Positions 37,337 through 45,157 of a stretch of 64,000 nt of DNA are shown here, piece after piece. The translations under genes were made by a program, and so were the position numbers. This DNA is from Yoonia vestfoldensis SKA53. GTDB lineage: Bacteria; Pseudomonadota; Alphaproteobacteria; Rhodobacterales; Rhodobacteraceae. How positions within the stretch are numbered: position 1 is the stretch's first letter; the number at the start of each line of letters is the position of its first letter. Location: positions 1-64,000 of the forward strand of contig NZ_CH672414.1 of the NCBI RefSeq assembly GCF_000152785.1, read 5' to 3'. The notes beneath the pieces were generated by a model. It was not told where the DNA came from. It made no database searches and worked only from the letters and a program-made list of their open reading frames with translations.

Positions 37337-38647
37337 ATGTCATCAATCAACTTCAAAGCACTATCGCGCGACATGGCTGGCCGTGAGGGGCTGTCGGGAT
37401 CAACGATCTTGGCGACGATCGTCGTGCTGGTAGTTTCCATCGGCATCTGGGCCAATTGGGCTGAAATCGACAATGTCACGCGCGGCGAAGGTCGCGTTAT
37501 TTCATCCGTCCAAAACCAACTGGTTCAAGCCGCAGAAGGGGGCGTTATTCTGCGTCGCTTTGTGTCCGAGAACACGATTGTCGCTGCCGATGAAATTCTG
37601 TTTGAAATTGATCCTATTGATTCAAGCAGCGAATTGAACCGGCTGAACCAGCGCCTGACGGGCTTAGACGTCAAGGAATCTCGGCTGCGTGCCGAGATTG
37701 AAGGCTCTGAATTTGACCCGCCCAACCATGTCAGCGCGATGTCCCCGCTTGTCACATTGACCGAACAATCCTTGTTCGCCGCGCGCCGCGCAGAGCTTGC
37801 CGGGCGGATCGCGGTCCTCGAACAGCGGTTGCAGCAGCGGTCGCAAGATCTTGTTGCCGCTGAAAATGTATCTGGCACTGCCGAACGCACGGTGGCGCTG
37901 TTGCAAGAGGAAATCGAATTGGTCGAGCCGCTGGTGCGCGATAACATCGTGCCTGCGACGCGCTTGCTTGAACTGCGCCGGCAGATGGAACAGGCGCGCG
38001 GGGATGGTGAACGCGCGGCGGTGTCCATTGCTCAGGCTGGGTCAGGCATGGCCGAATTAGAGGCCGAGATCGCGAACGCCCGCGACAATTATACCCTGCG
38101 TGCCATGGACGAGTTGAACGATGTTGTCGCCGAGCAAAGCGAACTGCGCGAGGCATTGCCCAAATTGGAAGAACGGGTCAGCCGGACCATCATCCGCGCC
38201 CCGATGGAAGGTATCGTCAGCCGCCTGAATTTCCGTACGCCCGGCGGCTTTGTCGCGACCGGTGACGTGATGTTGGAACTGGTCCCGACCGGTGAAGCCC
38301 TGGTGGTCGAGGCCCGGATCATGCCGCAGGATATTTCGCGTATCCGTCTGGATGATGATGTGCGGATCAGGCTTTCTGCTTATGATTCGTCGAAATACGG
38401 TTCTGTCGCGGGGCGGGTGATCGAGATCAGCCCCGATGCGGTTGCTGACGAACAGAACCCCAATGCTGCCAGCAGCTATTTGGTCGAGGTCGCAATCGAG
38501 GGTGAATTGCGCGTAGATAGTGGCGAAATTGTGACACTTATCCCCGGTATGACAGCCACCGTAGATGTGCTTTCAGGCAAGCGGACGGTGCTGGAATATA
38601 TCTGGCAGCCGGTGGCAAAGATACAGGAACTGGCGCTGCGCGATTAA
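37337..38647 (+). CDS. type I secretion membrane-fusion protein (HlyD/LapC-like)
   Basis: 436 residues with one membrane helix near residues 20-42, a lipoyl-like half motif, a long coiled coil (about 95-285), and the C-terminal HlyD beta domain (IIRAPMEGIVSRLNFRTPGG, then PGMTATVDVLSGKRTVLEYI). The last motif is the HlyD-family signature. It lies 19 nt after the ABC gene and links the inner-membrane exporter to the TolC-like duct. Confidence 0.92.
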   Translation: MSSINFKALSRDMAGREGLSGSTILATIVVLVVSIGIWANWAEIDNVTRGEGRVISSVQNQLVQAAEGGVILRRFVSENTIVAADEILFEIDPIDSSSELNRLNQRLTGLDVKESRLRAEIEGSEFDPPNHVSAMSPLVTLTEQSLFAARRAELAGRIAVLEQRLQQRSQDLVAAENVSGTAERTVALLQEEIELVEPLVRDNIVPATRLLELRRQMEQARGDGERAAVSIAQAGSGMAELEAEIANARDNYTLRAMDELNDVVAEQSELREALPKLEERVSRTIIRAPMEGIVSRLNFRTPGGFVATGDVMLELVPTGEALVVEARIMPQDISRIRLDDDVRIRLSAYDSSKYGSVAGRVIEISPDAVADEQNPNAASSYLVEVAIEGELRVDSGEIVTLIPGMTATVDVLSGKRTVLEYIWQPVAKIQELALRD

Positions 38648-38897
38648 CGCGATCCGCGGGTAAAATTTGGTTAAAAACACCATATTTTTGGGGTTTCGGG
38701 GCAGGGTGGGGCGCAGGGCTTCATGCTGCCCCGCGCCCTATGCTGCAGTGCGCGGCAAGACCCGATGCCAAGCCATCAACGTCAAAAAGTGTTTATAAAT
38801 AAAGGTAAAGATGTCCCCCATTTTTGCATCTAAACCGATACGCGATTGGGGGCGAGTTTGCGAAGCCCTTAACAACATCGGTAAAAAAGGACCAAAA
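38648..38897 (+). promoter_or_regulatory. leader region of the large surface-protein gene
   Basis: 250 bases. A GC-rich inverted repeat around 38700-38745 probably ends the secretion operon. A second long-range pair, CCCCCA near 38816 and TGGGGG near 38848, could fold the leader RNA. AAAAGGA precedes the ATG at 38898. The surface-protein gene thus probably has its own promoter and a structured 5' leader, as expected for a strongly expressed surface protein. Confidence 0.5.
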
Positions 38898-41396
38898 ATG
38901 AACAAGATCGTTTCGACAGACTTCATCACGGATGATGTACAACGTCTGGTGCCCGTGGATGCAACCGCAACCACGCCAAAGAATGCCGCTGTTGCCAAGC
39001 TGATGAAAGCTTGGGAAGCGAAAACAACACAGCGCACTGCCAAGGGCGCTGGCCTGACACTGATGGCGCTCTCGCTGGCTGCTTGTAATGACGACAACAC
39101 CACCGCCGCCGCGCCAACGACACCAACGACACCAACAACACCGGTGACGCCAGCTGGCCAAACCTTCACGCTCACTCCACTTGTGGATATCGCTTCTGAT
39201 ACAACAGCGTTGACCGGCTCGGCCGCGTCGACCTTCCGTTTCACTGGCGCCGACGAAGTCGTGAATGGTATGACCGCAACAATGGCTGCGACTGACACGC
39301 TGCTGGATGGGTCGACCACTGACAATGATGTCCTGAACGTGACACTGACCGGTGCCACGACGATCACGACCATGAACATCGAAACGATTAACCTGTCCTA
39401 CGTTGTGGCTGCTGCTGACTTTACCGGCGCAAACACAGGTACAACGACGTACAATGTTTCGGGTGCGGTTGCTGGTGTACTGTCGACACCTGCTTCTGCG
39501 GCTACAATCGCGCTGAACGACTATGATCGTGTTTTGACCGTTGAGGGCCTGACACTGACCGGAACGACAGCCGCTGGTAGTGCAGAAAGCATGAGCATCG
39601 CCCTTTCTGGTGCGTCATATGGTACGACGGCTGCAACCCAAACTGGTGTGACAATCGACGGCACCGATGGCGAGCAGCTGGAAACGCTGAACATTGCGTC
39701 TAACGGCTCCTCGGCCAACAGCTTTGCGCTGGCGTTTCAGAGCACTGAAACCGTGGGTACTTATACGATCACTGGTGCGCAGGACCTTACGATGCGGGTC
39801 GCTGATGCCAAGGTTTCCGGTACAACGATCAACGCAACCGGCAACACCGGCACAGTTGCAATTTCGCTCGACACCGGTTCCGGTATCACTGTAAGCGCTG
39901 CCAACTGGACAGGCGTTGACAACATCGTTCTGCGTGACTCCGACACCACCGCTGGTGCTGCGACCCTCAACTCCACAGCCTCCGGCCAGAACGTCGTTGT
40001 GGCGAACTCTGTGTCCACTTTGACTGTGGCTGCGACTGGTGCGACATACACGGCGCCAGCAGCTGCTGCATCGTTGGAGCTGAATGGCACATCCACAACT
40101 TCTGGCGTGACTGTCACGACCTATGCCGTGCAGAACGCAACAGCGTTGAACCTGTCGTCGCTTGGCCTTGCTTCCAGCACTTCGACAACAGCCGCGAACA
40201 CGATTTCTAACCTTGACGGCGATTTCACGAGAATCAACATCACCGGTGATACATCGCTTGCAATTACTGATTTGGACATCGAGGCGACTGAAACAGCCAC
40301 GACTGCCACTACGGCTCGCGCAGTTGTGCTTGATGCATCTGCGATGACTGGGAATGCATTCGTGAACATCACTGCATCGGCAGACTCCAAGGTGTCGTAC
40401 TCGATCACTGGTACCGCTGGCGCAGATACAATCGTAATGAACCAGTCAGGCGGTACTGTGATTTCTGGTGCCGGAAATGACACTGTCACGAGCGGAAATG
40501 GTGCCGATACCGTCAGCCTGGGTGCAGGTACAGACACTTACAACGTAAGTTTCGGTGTTGATACGCTGACTCTTGGGGCTGGTAATGACACTGTTGACAT
40601 CGATGCGGCTACTGCGTCTGCCGTGGCACAGGTGTCTACTGTTGTTAACAGTACTGCTACATACACTCATGTTGGTACAGTTTCGGATACAATCTCCGTG
40701 ACAATTAATGGAACAGTGTATTCAACCACTATAGGCGCTGCCGGCGGTACCGCAGACATTGCTGCAGCATCATCGCTGTCACAGTTTATCACGGAGCATG
40801 CAACTGATATTCTGACTGCTCATGGTATCAGCGTTACTAACGTAGTTGCCAGTACCGCTACAGATGATATTATTGCAACCGGCAAGGCGGATGGTACCGC
40901 ATTTACAATCAGTGCGCGCACTGTTGACGCCAGCAACTCCAACGCCCAAGCTGATCTTACTATAACTGCAACCACTGAGGGTTCTGCAGCTAAGGATGTT
41001 GCCACAACAATCACGGACTTCGTGGCGGGTGATATCATTAACACAGTTGGCCTGACGGCGCTGGGTACTGGTGGGTACGTTGAAGGTCTTGCGAATGTCA
41101 GCAATGTGACTGAACACGGTGTAATCGTTATCACTGATGCATCGTATGCGTCCGTGGCTGCCGCTGAAGACGCGCTGCAGACGAAGACAGCAGCAACTAC
41201 AGGTGACGTCACAACGACAACTGCAGGCATTGTTGTATTCTTGAACAGCACTACTGGGACAGCTCAGGCATTCCTGGACAACGACATTGATAGTGACGGC
41301 ACTCTCGCTGATAGCACAGTGGTCTTCACGTTCAGCAACATCACAAACCTGACCGACCTGGCGTCGATCATGTCCGCTGATAGCTTCGTGATCTAA
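38898..41396 (+). CDS. large RTX/beta-strand-repeat surface protein (complete, locus A)
   Basis: 832 residues. The N-terminal head (1-65) is helical and charged and ends in a lipobox-like LMALSLAACN. A Thr/Pro-rich linker follows, coded by a 9-bp tandem repeat (about 39112-39150). The body is Thr/Ala/Gly-rich with many short beta-strand repeats. Near residue 530 is a block of glycine-Asp repeats (GAGNDTV, GNGADTV, GAGTDTY, GAGNDTV) of the RTX Ca-binding type. The C-terminus (LASIMSADSFVI) looks like a type I secretion signal. The upstream TolC/ABC/HlyD genes are the likely exporter. The SapC gene downstream suggests an S-layer or similar coat. Codon use between about 40620 and 40990 is visibly more A/T-rich. 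Confidence 0.8.
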   Translation: MNKIVSTDFITDDVQRLVPVDATATTPKNAAVAKLMKAWEAKTTQRTAKGAGLTLMALSLAACNDDNTTAAAPTTPTTPTTPVTPAGQTFTLTPLVDIASDTTALTGSAASTFRFTGADEVVNGMTATMAATDTLLDGSTTDNDVLNVTLTGATTITTMNIETINLSYVVAAADFTGANTGTTTYNVSGAVAGVLSTPASAATIALNDYDRVLTVEGLTLTGTTAAGSAESMSIALSGASYGTTAATQTGVTIDGTDGEQLETLNIASNGSSANSFALAFQSTETVGTYTITGAQDLTMRVADAKVSGTTINATGNTGTVAISLDTGSGITVSAANWTGVDNIVLRDSDTTAGAATLNSTASGQNVVVANSVSTLTVAATGATYTAPAAAASLELNGTSTTSGVTVTTYAVQNATALNLSSLGLASSTSTTAANTISNLDGDFTRINITGDTSLAITDLDIEATETATTATTARAVVLDASAMTGNAFVNITASADSKVSYSITGTAGADTIVMNQSGGTVISGAGNDTVTSGNGADTVSLGAGTDTYNVSFGVDTLTLGAGNDTVDIDAATASAVAQVSTVVNSTATYTHVGTVSDTISVTINGTVYSTTIGAAGGTADIAAASSLSQFITEHATDILTAHGISVTNVVASTATDDIIATGKADGTAFTISARTVDASNSNAQADLTITATTEGSAAKDVATTITDFVAGDIINTVGLTALGTGGYVEGLANVSNVTEHGVIVITDASYASVAAAEDALQTKTAATTGDVTTTTAGIVVFLNSTTGTAQAFLDNDIDSDGTLADSTVVFTFSNITNLTDLASIMSADSFVI

Positions 41397-41422
41397 TCAC
41401 GTGACGGCTGAAATATAGGATT

Positions 41423-41452
41423 GGCCCGCTTCGGCGGGCCTTTTCCTTTTTT
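41423..41452 (+). terminator. Rho-independent terminator after the locus A surface protein
   Basis: GGCCCGC (41423-41429), a TTCG loop, and GCGGGCC (41434-41440) are followed by TTTTCCTTTTTT. It is a textbook terminator 27 nt after the stop, so the downstream cassette is read separately or by leak-through. Confidence 0.88.
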
Positions 41453-41498
41453 ATATTCGCTTTTGACGATTGTAGCCTGTCCAGCATCGTCGTCAGCG

Positions 41499-41519
41499 CC
41501 CCGTGCGCAAGTGCGGGGG
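41499..41519 (+). promoter_or_regulatory. conserved hairpin upstream of sapC, locus A
   Basis: GCCCCGTGCG, a short AA-containing loop, then GTGCGGGGG. The same hairpin occurs in front of the other two sapC genes (53157-53187 and 58246-58276) at a similar distance from the ATG. Conservation in all three cassettes suggests a regulatory RNA element or a second terminator. Confidence 0.6.
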
Positions 41520-41546
41520 TTCTCACTAAACAACGTCAGGAACACC

Positions 41547-42428
41547 ATGCCCCGCTATGAGCTGATCACCAAAACCGGCTTTGCCGCGCAGGCCTGGCGG
41601 CGAGTTGACAGCTATGCTTTTGCCGCTACGGATGCCGTGGCCCCCTTGGTGGTGCAGGAACTGGCCAAGGCCTGCATGAGCCTGCCCATCGCCTTCATCC
41701 AACAAAACGACGCCTTTGTCCCCCATGCCGTGCAGGGGCTGGAACCCGGCCGCAACCTGTTTGTCGTCAACGGCACATGGGTCACGCCCTACACCCCCGC
41801 TGTGTACCGCGGTTATCCTTTCGGACTGGCGCAGGGCGACGGCGATGATCTGCATCTCTGCATTGACATGGACAGCGGTCTGGTCGGCGCGGGCGAGGGT
41901 TTTGACCAGCCGTTTTTCGACGAGGCGGGCGAGGCCGCGCAACCGGTCAAGGACGCGCTGAATTTCCTGCAACAGATCCACCGCAACCGTGCTGTGACCC
42001 AGCGTGTGTGTGCCGCACTGGCCGCCGAAGACCTGTTCCAGCCCTGGCCCCTGACCGTGCAAAGCCCCGACGGCGAACGCCGCGTCGATGGCCTGTTCCG
42101 CATCGACGAGGCGCGGTTGAACAGCCTCGACCCCGATGCCTTGGCCCGCGTCCAAAAGGCCGGTGGTCTGGCCGTGGCCTATTGCCAATTGCTGAGCATG
42201 GGAAACATTCAAACGCTGGGCCTGATCCAGCGGAAGCTGGCGGAGGTCAAAACACGGATGCCAGAGATGTCAGATCAAATCGACGTCGACGGCATTTTGC
42301 AGCGGCATAAATCCTCCGAGCCGGAACAAACCCTGGAACCGGTCTCAAACGACAATGTCGTCAATATTGCTTCAGACGAGGGCGATTTCGATCTCTCAGC
42401 GTTCGTGAAGGCCAAGCAAGACGATTAA
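41547..42428 (+). CDS. SapC-family protein (cassette A)
   Basis: 293 residues, start ATG at 41547 with AGGA just upstream. The family pattern is visible throughout: MPRYELITKTGFAAQAWRR, LPIAFIQQNDAF, GYPFGLAQ, FLQQIHRNR, and YCQLLSMGNIQTLGLI near the end. SapC proteins are named from the surface-array locus of Campylobacter fetus and occur near surface-layer and secretion genes. Their biochemical role is not settled. No signal peptide or membrane helix is seen, so it is probably cytoplasmic. Two close paralogues lie at 53212-54093 and 57342-58223. Confidence 0.85.
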   Translation: MPRYELITKTGFAAQAWRRVDSYAFAATDAVAPLVVQELAKACMSLPIAFIQQNDAFVPHAVQGLEPGRNLFVVNGTWVTPYTPAVYRGYPFGLAQGDGDDLHLCIDMDSGLVGAGEGFDQPFFDEAGEAAQPVKDALNFLQQIHRNRAVTQRVCAALAAEDLFQPWPLTVQSPDGERRVDGLFRIDEARLNSLDPDALARVQKAGGLAVAYCQLLSMGNIQTLGLIQRKLAEVKTRMPEMSDQIDVDGILQRHKSSEPEQTLEPVSNDNVVNIASDEGDFDLSAFVKAKQDD

Positions 42429-42499
42429 ACATCACAGCAGCACAGCGGCTAGACCGCACTGCATGTCGTGAACAGAACCGCATCAATTGAGAGATACAG

Positions 42500-42703
42500 A
42501 TGACTGACACCAAAGCAGCTACTATCACCATCGACGATAAGGCATACGAACTTACCGATTTGACCGAGGCTGCACGCGCGCATATCGCAAACATTCAGTT
42601 CGTCGACGCGCAGATCCGGCAGTTGAATAATGAATGGGCGGTTTGTGATACGGCTCGGATGGCTTATGAGGCGGCGTTCAAGCGGGAACTGGCCAAGACC
42701 TGA
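42500..42703 (+). CDS. DUF6447-like small protein, type a (cassette A)
   Basis: 67 residues. It begins with a short beta hairpin (ATITIDDKAYELTDL) followed by one long helix (QFVDAQIRQLNNEWAVCDTARMAYEAAFKREL). This plan matches the DUF6447 family as I recall it. The function is unknown. It always follows sapC and precedes a second protein of the same plan. The paralogues in cassettes B and C share most residues. Confidence 0.72.
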   Translation: MTDTKAATITIDDKAYELTDLTEAARAHIANIQFVDAQIRQLNNEWAVCDTARMAYEAAFKRELAKT

Positions 42704-42753
42704 TCCGGCGAAACGCTCATTGAATACCAACACTGACCGATAGAAAGACCACC

Positions 42754-42951
42754 ATGCCCAAAATCAGCGTAGACGGCACCGAATACGACACCGAGAACCT
42801 GAGCGTGAACGGCAAGGCCCAATTGGCCAGCCTGCAATTCCTGGAAGTGCAGATGCAAAAGCTGAAGAACGAAATTGCTGTGTATCAAACAGCGCGTGCC
42901 GGTTACGCCGCCGCGCTGAATAATGAGCTAGCAAAGATTGAGGCAGCGTAA
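42754..42951 (+). CDS. DUF6447-like small protein, type b (cassette A)
   Basis: 65 residues with the same hairpin-plus-helix plan as the preceding gene (ISVDGTEYDTENLSVNGKAQL, split before QFLEVQMQKL). The helix ends with NNELAKIEA. The two types may pair through their helices. It starts 50 nt after type a and ends 4 nt before the exported protein gene, so the cassette is an operon. Confidence 0.74.
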   Translation: MPKISVDGTEYDTENLSVNGKAQLASLQFLEVQMQKLKNEIAVYQTARAGYAAALNNELAKIEAA

Positions 42952-42955
42952 AGCG

Positions 42956-43237
42956 ATGAATACAATCACAGCCGCGATATTGGCTGTCGGCATGATCGGG
43001 GCGGCAGCTATGCTGTCGGCCTATTCACCCATGGCCGTTGCGCAGACCCAGCCTGCACCAGATACCAATACTGTATTGAACACTGGCACAGATGCCCTGC
43101 TGACCATGCCGCTGCTGGCTGATAAGGGGTGGTTCGTCCACGCGTATGGTGGCCGTGTGCGCGCCTGTACGGCGGATGGGGCCAGTGTCGCAGGCGAAAG
43201 ACCCGCGCCCAAATGTTCGCAGTGGAGCGAATACTGA
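42956..43237 (+). CDS. small exported protein of the SapC cassette (A)
   Basis: 93 residues. An N-terminal hydrophobic segment (AAILAVGMIGAAAMLSAYSP) ends in a possible signal cleavage at AVAQT. The mature part is short, with a two-Cys end (ACTADGAS, then PKCSQW) that could form a disulfide in the periplasm. The start at 42956 is shared with the copies in cassettes B and C. No known family. It closes the cassette. Confidence 0.7.
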   Translation: MNTITAAILAVGMIGAAAMLSAYSPMAVAQTQPAPDTNTVLNTGTDALLTMPLLADKGWFVHAYGGRVRACTADGASVAGERPAPKCSQWSEY

Positions 43238-43953
43238 TATGCGCATCTGCCCTCTGGAGCTGTTTCTGGAGGGTCTGCGCGTCTGACGCTGGGTATCCAG
43301 CCTCAGAGCGCTGTACGGCGTATGTAGGCGAGGCCCAGCTGTATCGTCGGGCCTAGGTTCACAGGACCAAGGTCCGAGATTCATGACCCATGGTCCGCTA
43401 ACCCCAAGATCCGAGGTTCAAGACCCACCCCTCAAGCCCCGTGGTCCGTGGTCCAAGGCTCCCTCTCCAATTGCCGATGTCCCCGGTCCAAGCACCAACA
43501 CCCCACCCAGCACGCTAGAGGGCTGCCCCCCTGAGAGTCCCTGCGCCGCTTGCCCGCCGTGATGGCCCACCGGCGGCACAGCACCTCCACGCCCCGCCCT
43601 AGGCTCTCTCATGCGGTCTGTGTGGCCGTTAGCCATTCTGATGGGCGCCGCACGCGCCAAGCCCCGGCACAGCCCTCCTGTGACTCCGCCTACGCCCGCT
43701 GGCCACGGCGAGCTACCCACCCCAAGCTATCCCGCTAGCAGGCCTCCACGCAGCCCCTGTATGTCGCAGCGCGCGGCACGTACCACGTACCACGCACCTC
43801 GGCTGCACCGCATGCTTGCTGCGGAATCATATGTGTTATAGTATTACATATAGATGGGGCCGCAGAGGGGTTTGTGTTGATTGGGGGGATCCGAGGTCCG
43901 TGTTGCACGGAGCAGGAAGTAAGGCCCGTGATCCGCGTTGCACGGTGTGTCGG

Positions 43954-43987
43954 CCAAGGACCAAGGACCAAGGACCAAGGACCAAGT
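43954..43987 (+). repeat. tandem 7-bp repeat CCAAGGA (4 copies plus partial)
   Basis: CCAAGGA repeats four times from 43954 to 43981 and ends with CCAAG. Scattered relatives occur at about 43370, 43440, 44130, 44420, 44505, 44565 and 48265. The array may expand or contract by slippage. Confidence 0.85.
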
Positions 43988-44265
43988 GCCACTTTACACG
44001 GACCGTAGTCGAAGGCCAAAGACCCGACAGGAGAGGCCCACATTCCACGGTGTGGTGGGCCAAGGCGTCACGGCCCACGGCACGCCCAGCCGCAACGCGC
44101 AGCCCGTACCTCGCAACCCGCACCTCGGTCCTTGGTCAGACTGCGCCGATACCGCGGGGCAGTCCGGAGCAGACGGAGACGACTTGTATGCCGACAACAA
44201 GCCCAAATGAAATTGGGCCCAGCAGAATTTGGCAACCAAACAAGTATAGGTGCTTGCTACAGCAA

Positions 44266-44292
44266 GGGGGGGCCAAAAAAGGGGGGTGGGGG
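44266..44292 (+). repeat. G-rich tract (G7, A6, G6, G5)
   Basis: G7 at 44266-44272, then CC and A6, G6 at 44281-44286 and G5 at 44288-44292. On the plus strand it could fold as a G-quadruplex. On its own it has no recognised role. Confidence 0.6.
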
Positions 44293-44602
44293 TCCGGCCT
44301 GCGTCGTTTCATCGGAATGGAAAGGCTCCAGTAACCCCCAGAGCTGGGGTGCGCTTGTTTGGGGTGGTCGTAAATTCAAGGGTGTATGGCTGATCGGTGG
44401 CGCGGATTATCTGGAAGCGGGCAAGGACCAAGATGCGAGGATCAAGGGTCAGGGCGCGAGATCCGAACGCCAACTGCCTTGAAGCGGTCGGTGGCGCGCA
44501 GCGGTCCTCGGACCTTGGACCTTTGCTTTGTGGAGCGGGGTCAGCTGGGTGGAGCTTCGCGGTCCTCGGAACTTGGATCTTGGTAGATAATGGAGGCTGG
44601 CG

Positions 44603-44956
44603 ATGAACGATAAATTCCTCGAGTGCGGGCGGCTCTGGCAACTCGGACCTGACTGGCGAGGGCAGCGCTGCGGGGCCAAAACACGGGCCGGTACGCCCTG
44701 CAAGAATCCGGCAGTCACGGGCAAGGCGCGCTGCCGGATGCACGGTGGCAAGTCGACAGGGGCCAAGACAGCGGAAGGGCGGGCGAAGCTGAGTGCTTTG
44801 CACCTCAAGCACGGGCGGTCCACGACCGCGGCCAAAGCGGAAGCCAAGCGGCGGGCGCAGGTCGGGCGTGAGATCCGTGCGGAGCTGAGGGACATCGAGC
44901 GCGAGGCGATTGCGGGTGGGTGGCTGGCCAAAACTTGGAAAGACCAATTTGAATAG
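44603..44956 (+). CDS. HGGxSTG-motif protein (phage/element-associated)
   Basis: 117 residues. Cys residues in RCGAKTRAGTPCKNPAV and CRMHGGKSTGAKTAEGR form a small probable zinc site with the named HGGxSTG motif. The C-terminus is a charged helix. Proteins with this motif are common in prophages and integrative elements. Their function is unknown. GGAGG lies about 8 nt before the ATG. It is the only plus-strand gene of the element at 44.6-50.3 kb and sits next to the iteron-like array. Confidence 0.75.
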   Translation: MNDKFLECGRLWQLGPDWRGQRCGAKTRAGTPCKNPAVTGKARCRMHGGKSTGAKTAEGRAKLSALHLKHGRSTTAAKAEAKRRAQVGREIRAELRDIEREAIAGGWLAKTWKDQFE

Positions 44957-45157
44957 GCCAATTGTTCATGCCGCCCTCTGTTCATCCGTTCACCCCCCTA
45001 AAGGGGGGATGAACTGAACATGGCGATGAGCGCTGTTGTTACAGCTGGTGAACACGTGGAAACCCTTGTTTTATTGGCTCCTAGGCGTCCCTGTTCACGT
45101 TGGTGTGGTTGCGTGAACAGAAGCTGAGCAAAAGGGCGTGAACACTTGGCGTGAACA
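44957..45157. repeat. iteron-like array of TGAACA/TGTTCA, candidate replication origin
   Basis: At least eight exact copies of TGAACA or its complement occur in 200 bases (44963, 44979, 45015, 45049, 45092, 45114, 45139, 45152), plus near copies at 44988 and 45010. A C6/G6 hairpin (44993-45008) sits in their midst, giving a nested inverted structure. The array directly adjoins the RepA-like ATPase and the primase-polymerase genes. This is the layout of an iteron-type origin in a replicating integrative element. Confidence 0.65.

Larger units (their letters stand above)
43238..44602. other. repeat-rich noncoding region
   Basis: 1365 bases with no credible gene on either strand. It is filled with degenerate copies of GGTCC, CCAAGG and related words in both orientations, including a tandem array at 43954-43987, and a G-rich stretch at 44266-44292. 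Open frames here are long only because of biased composition. It separates cassette A from the integrative element. Confidence 0.7.

Noticed and set aside
43954-43987. A CRISPR-like array
   Set aside because: The repeat unit is only 7 bp, directly tandem and without spacers, and no cas genes are present.
43238-44602. Several long open frames on both strands, such as 43816-44334 plus and 44309-44947 minus
   Set aside because: They arise from the GGTCC/CCAAGG repeats, contain low-complexity peptides, have no ribosome binding sites and overlap each other on both strands. The second runs antisense to the HGGxSTG gene.
43238-44602. The missing head of cassette B left of the first element, as simple insertion would predict
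   Set aside because: I looked for the head pattern of locus A (the charged helix and the LMALSLAAC segment) in all frames of the gap and did not find it.
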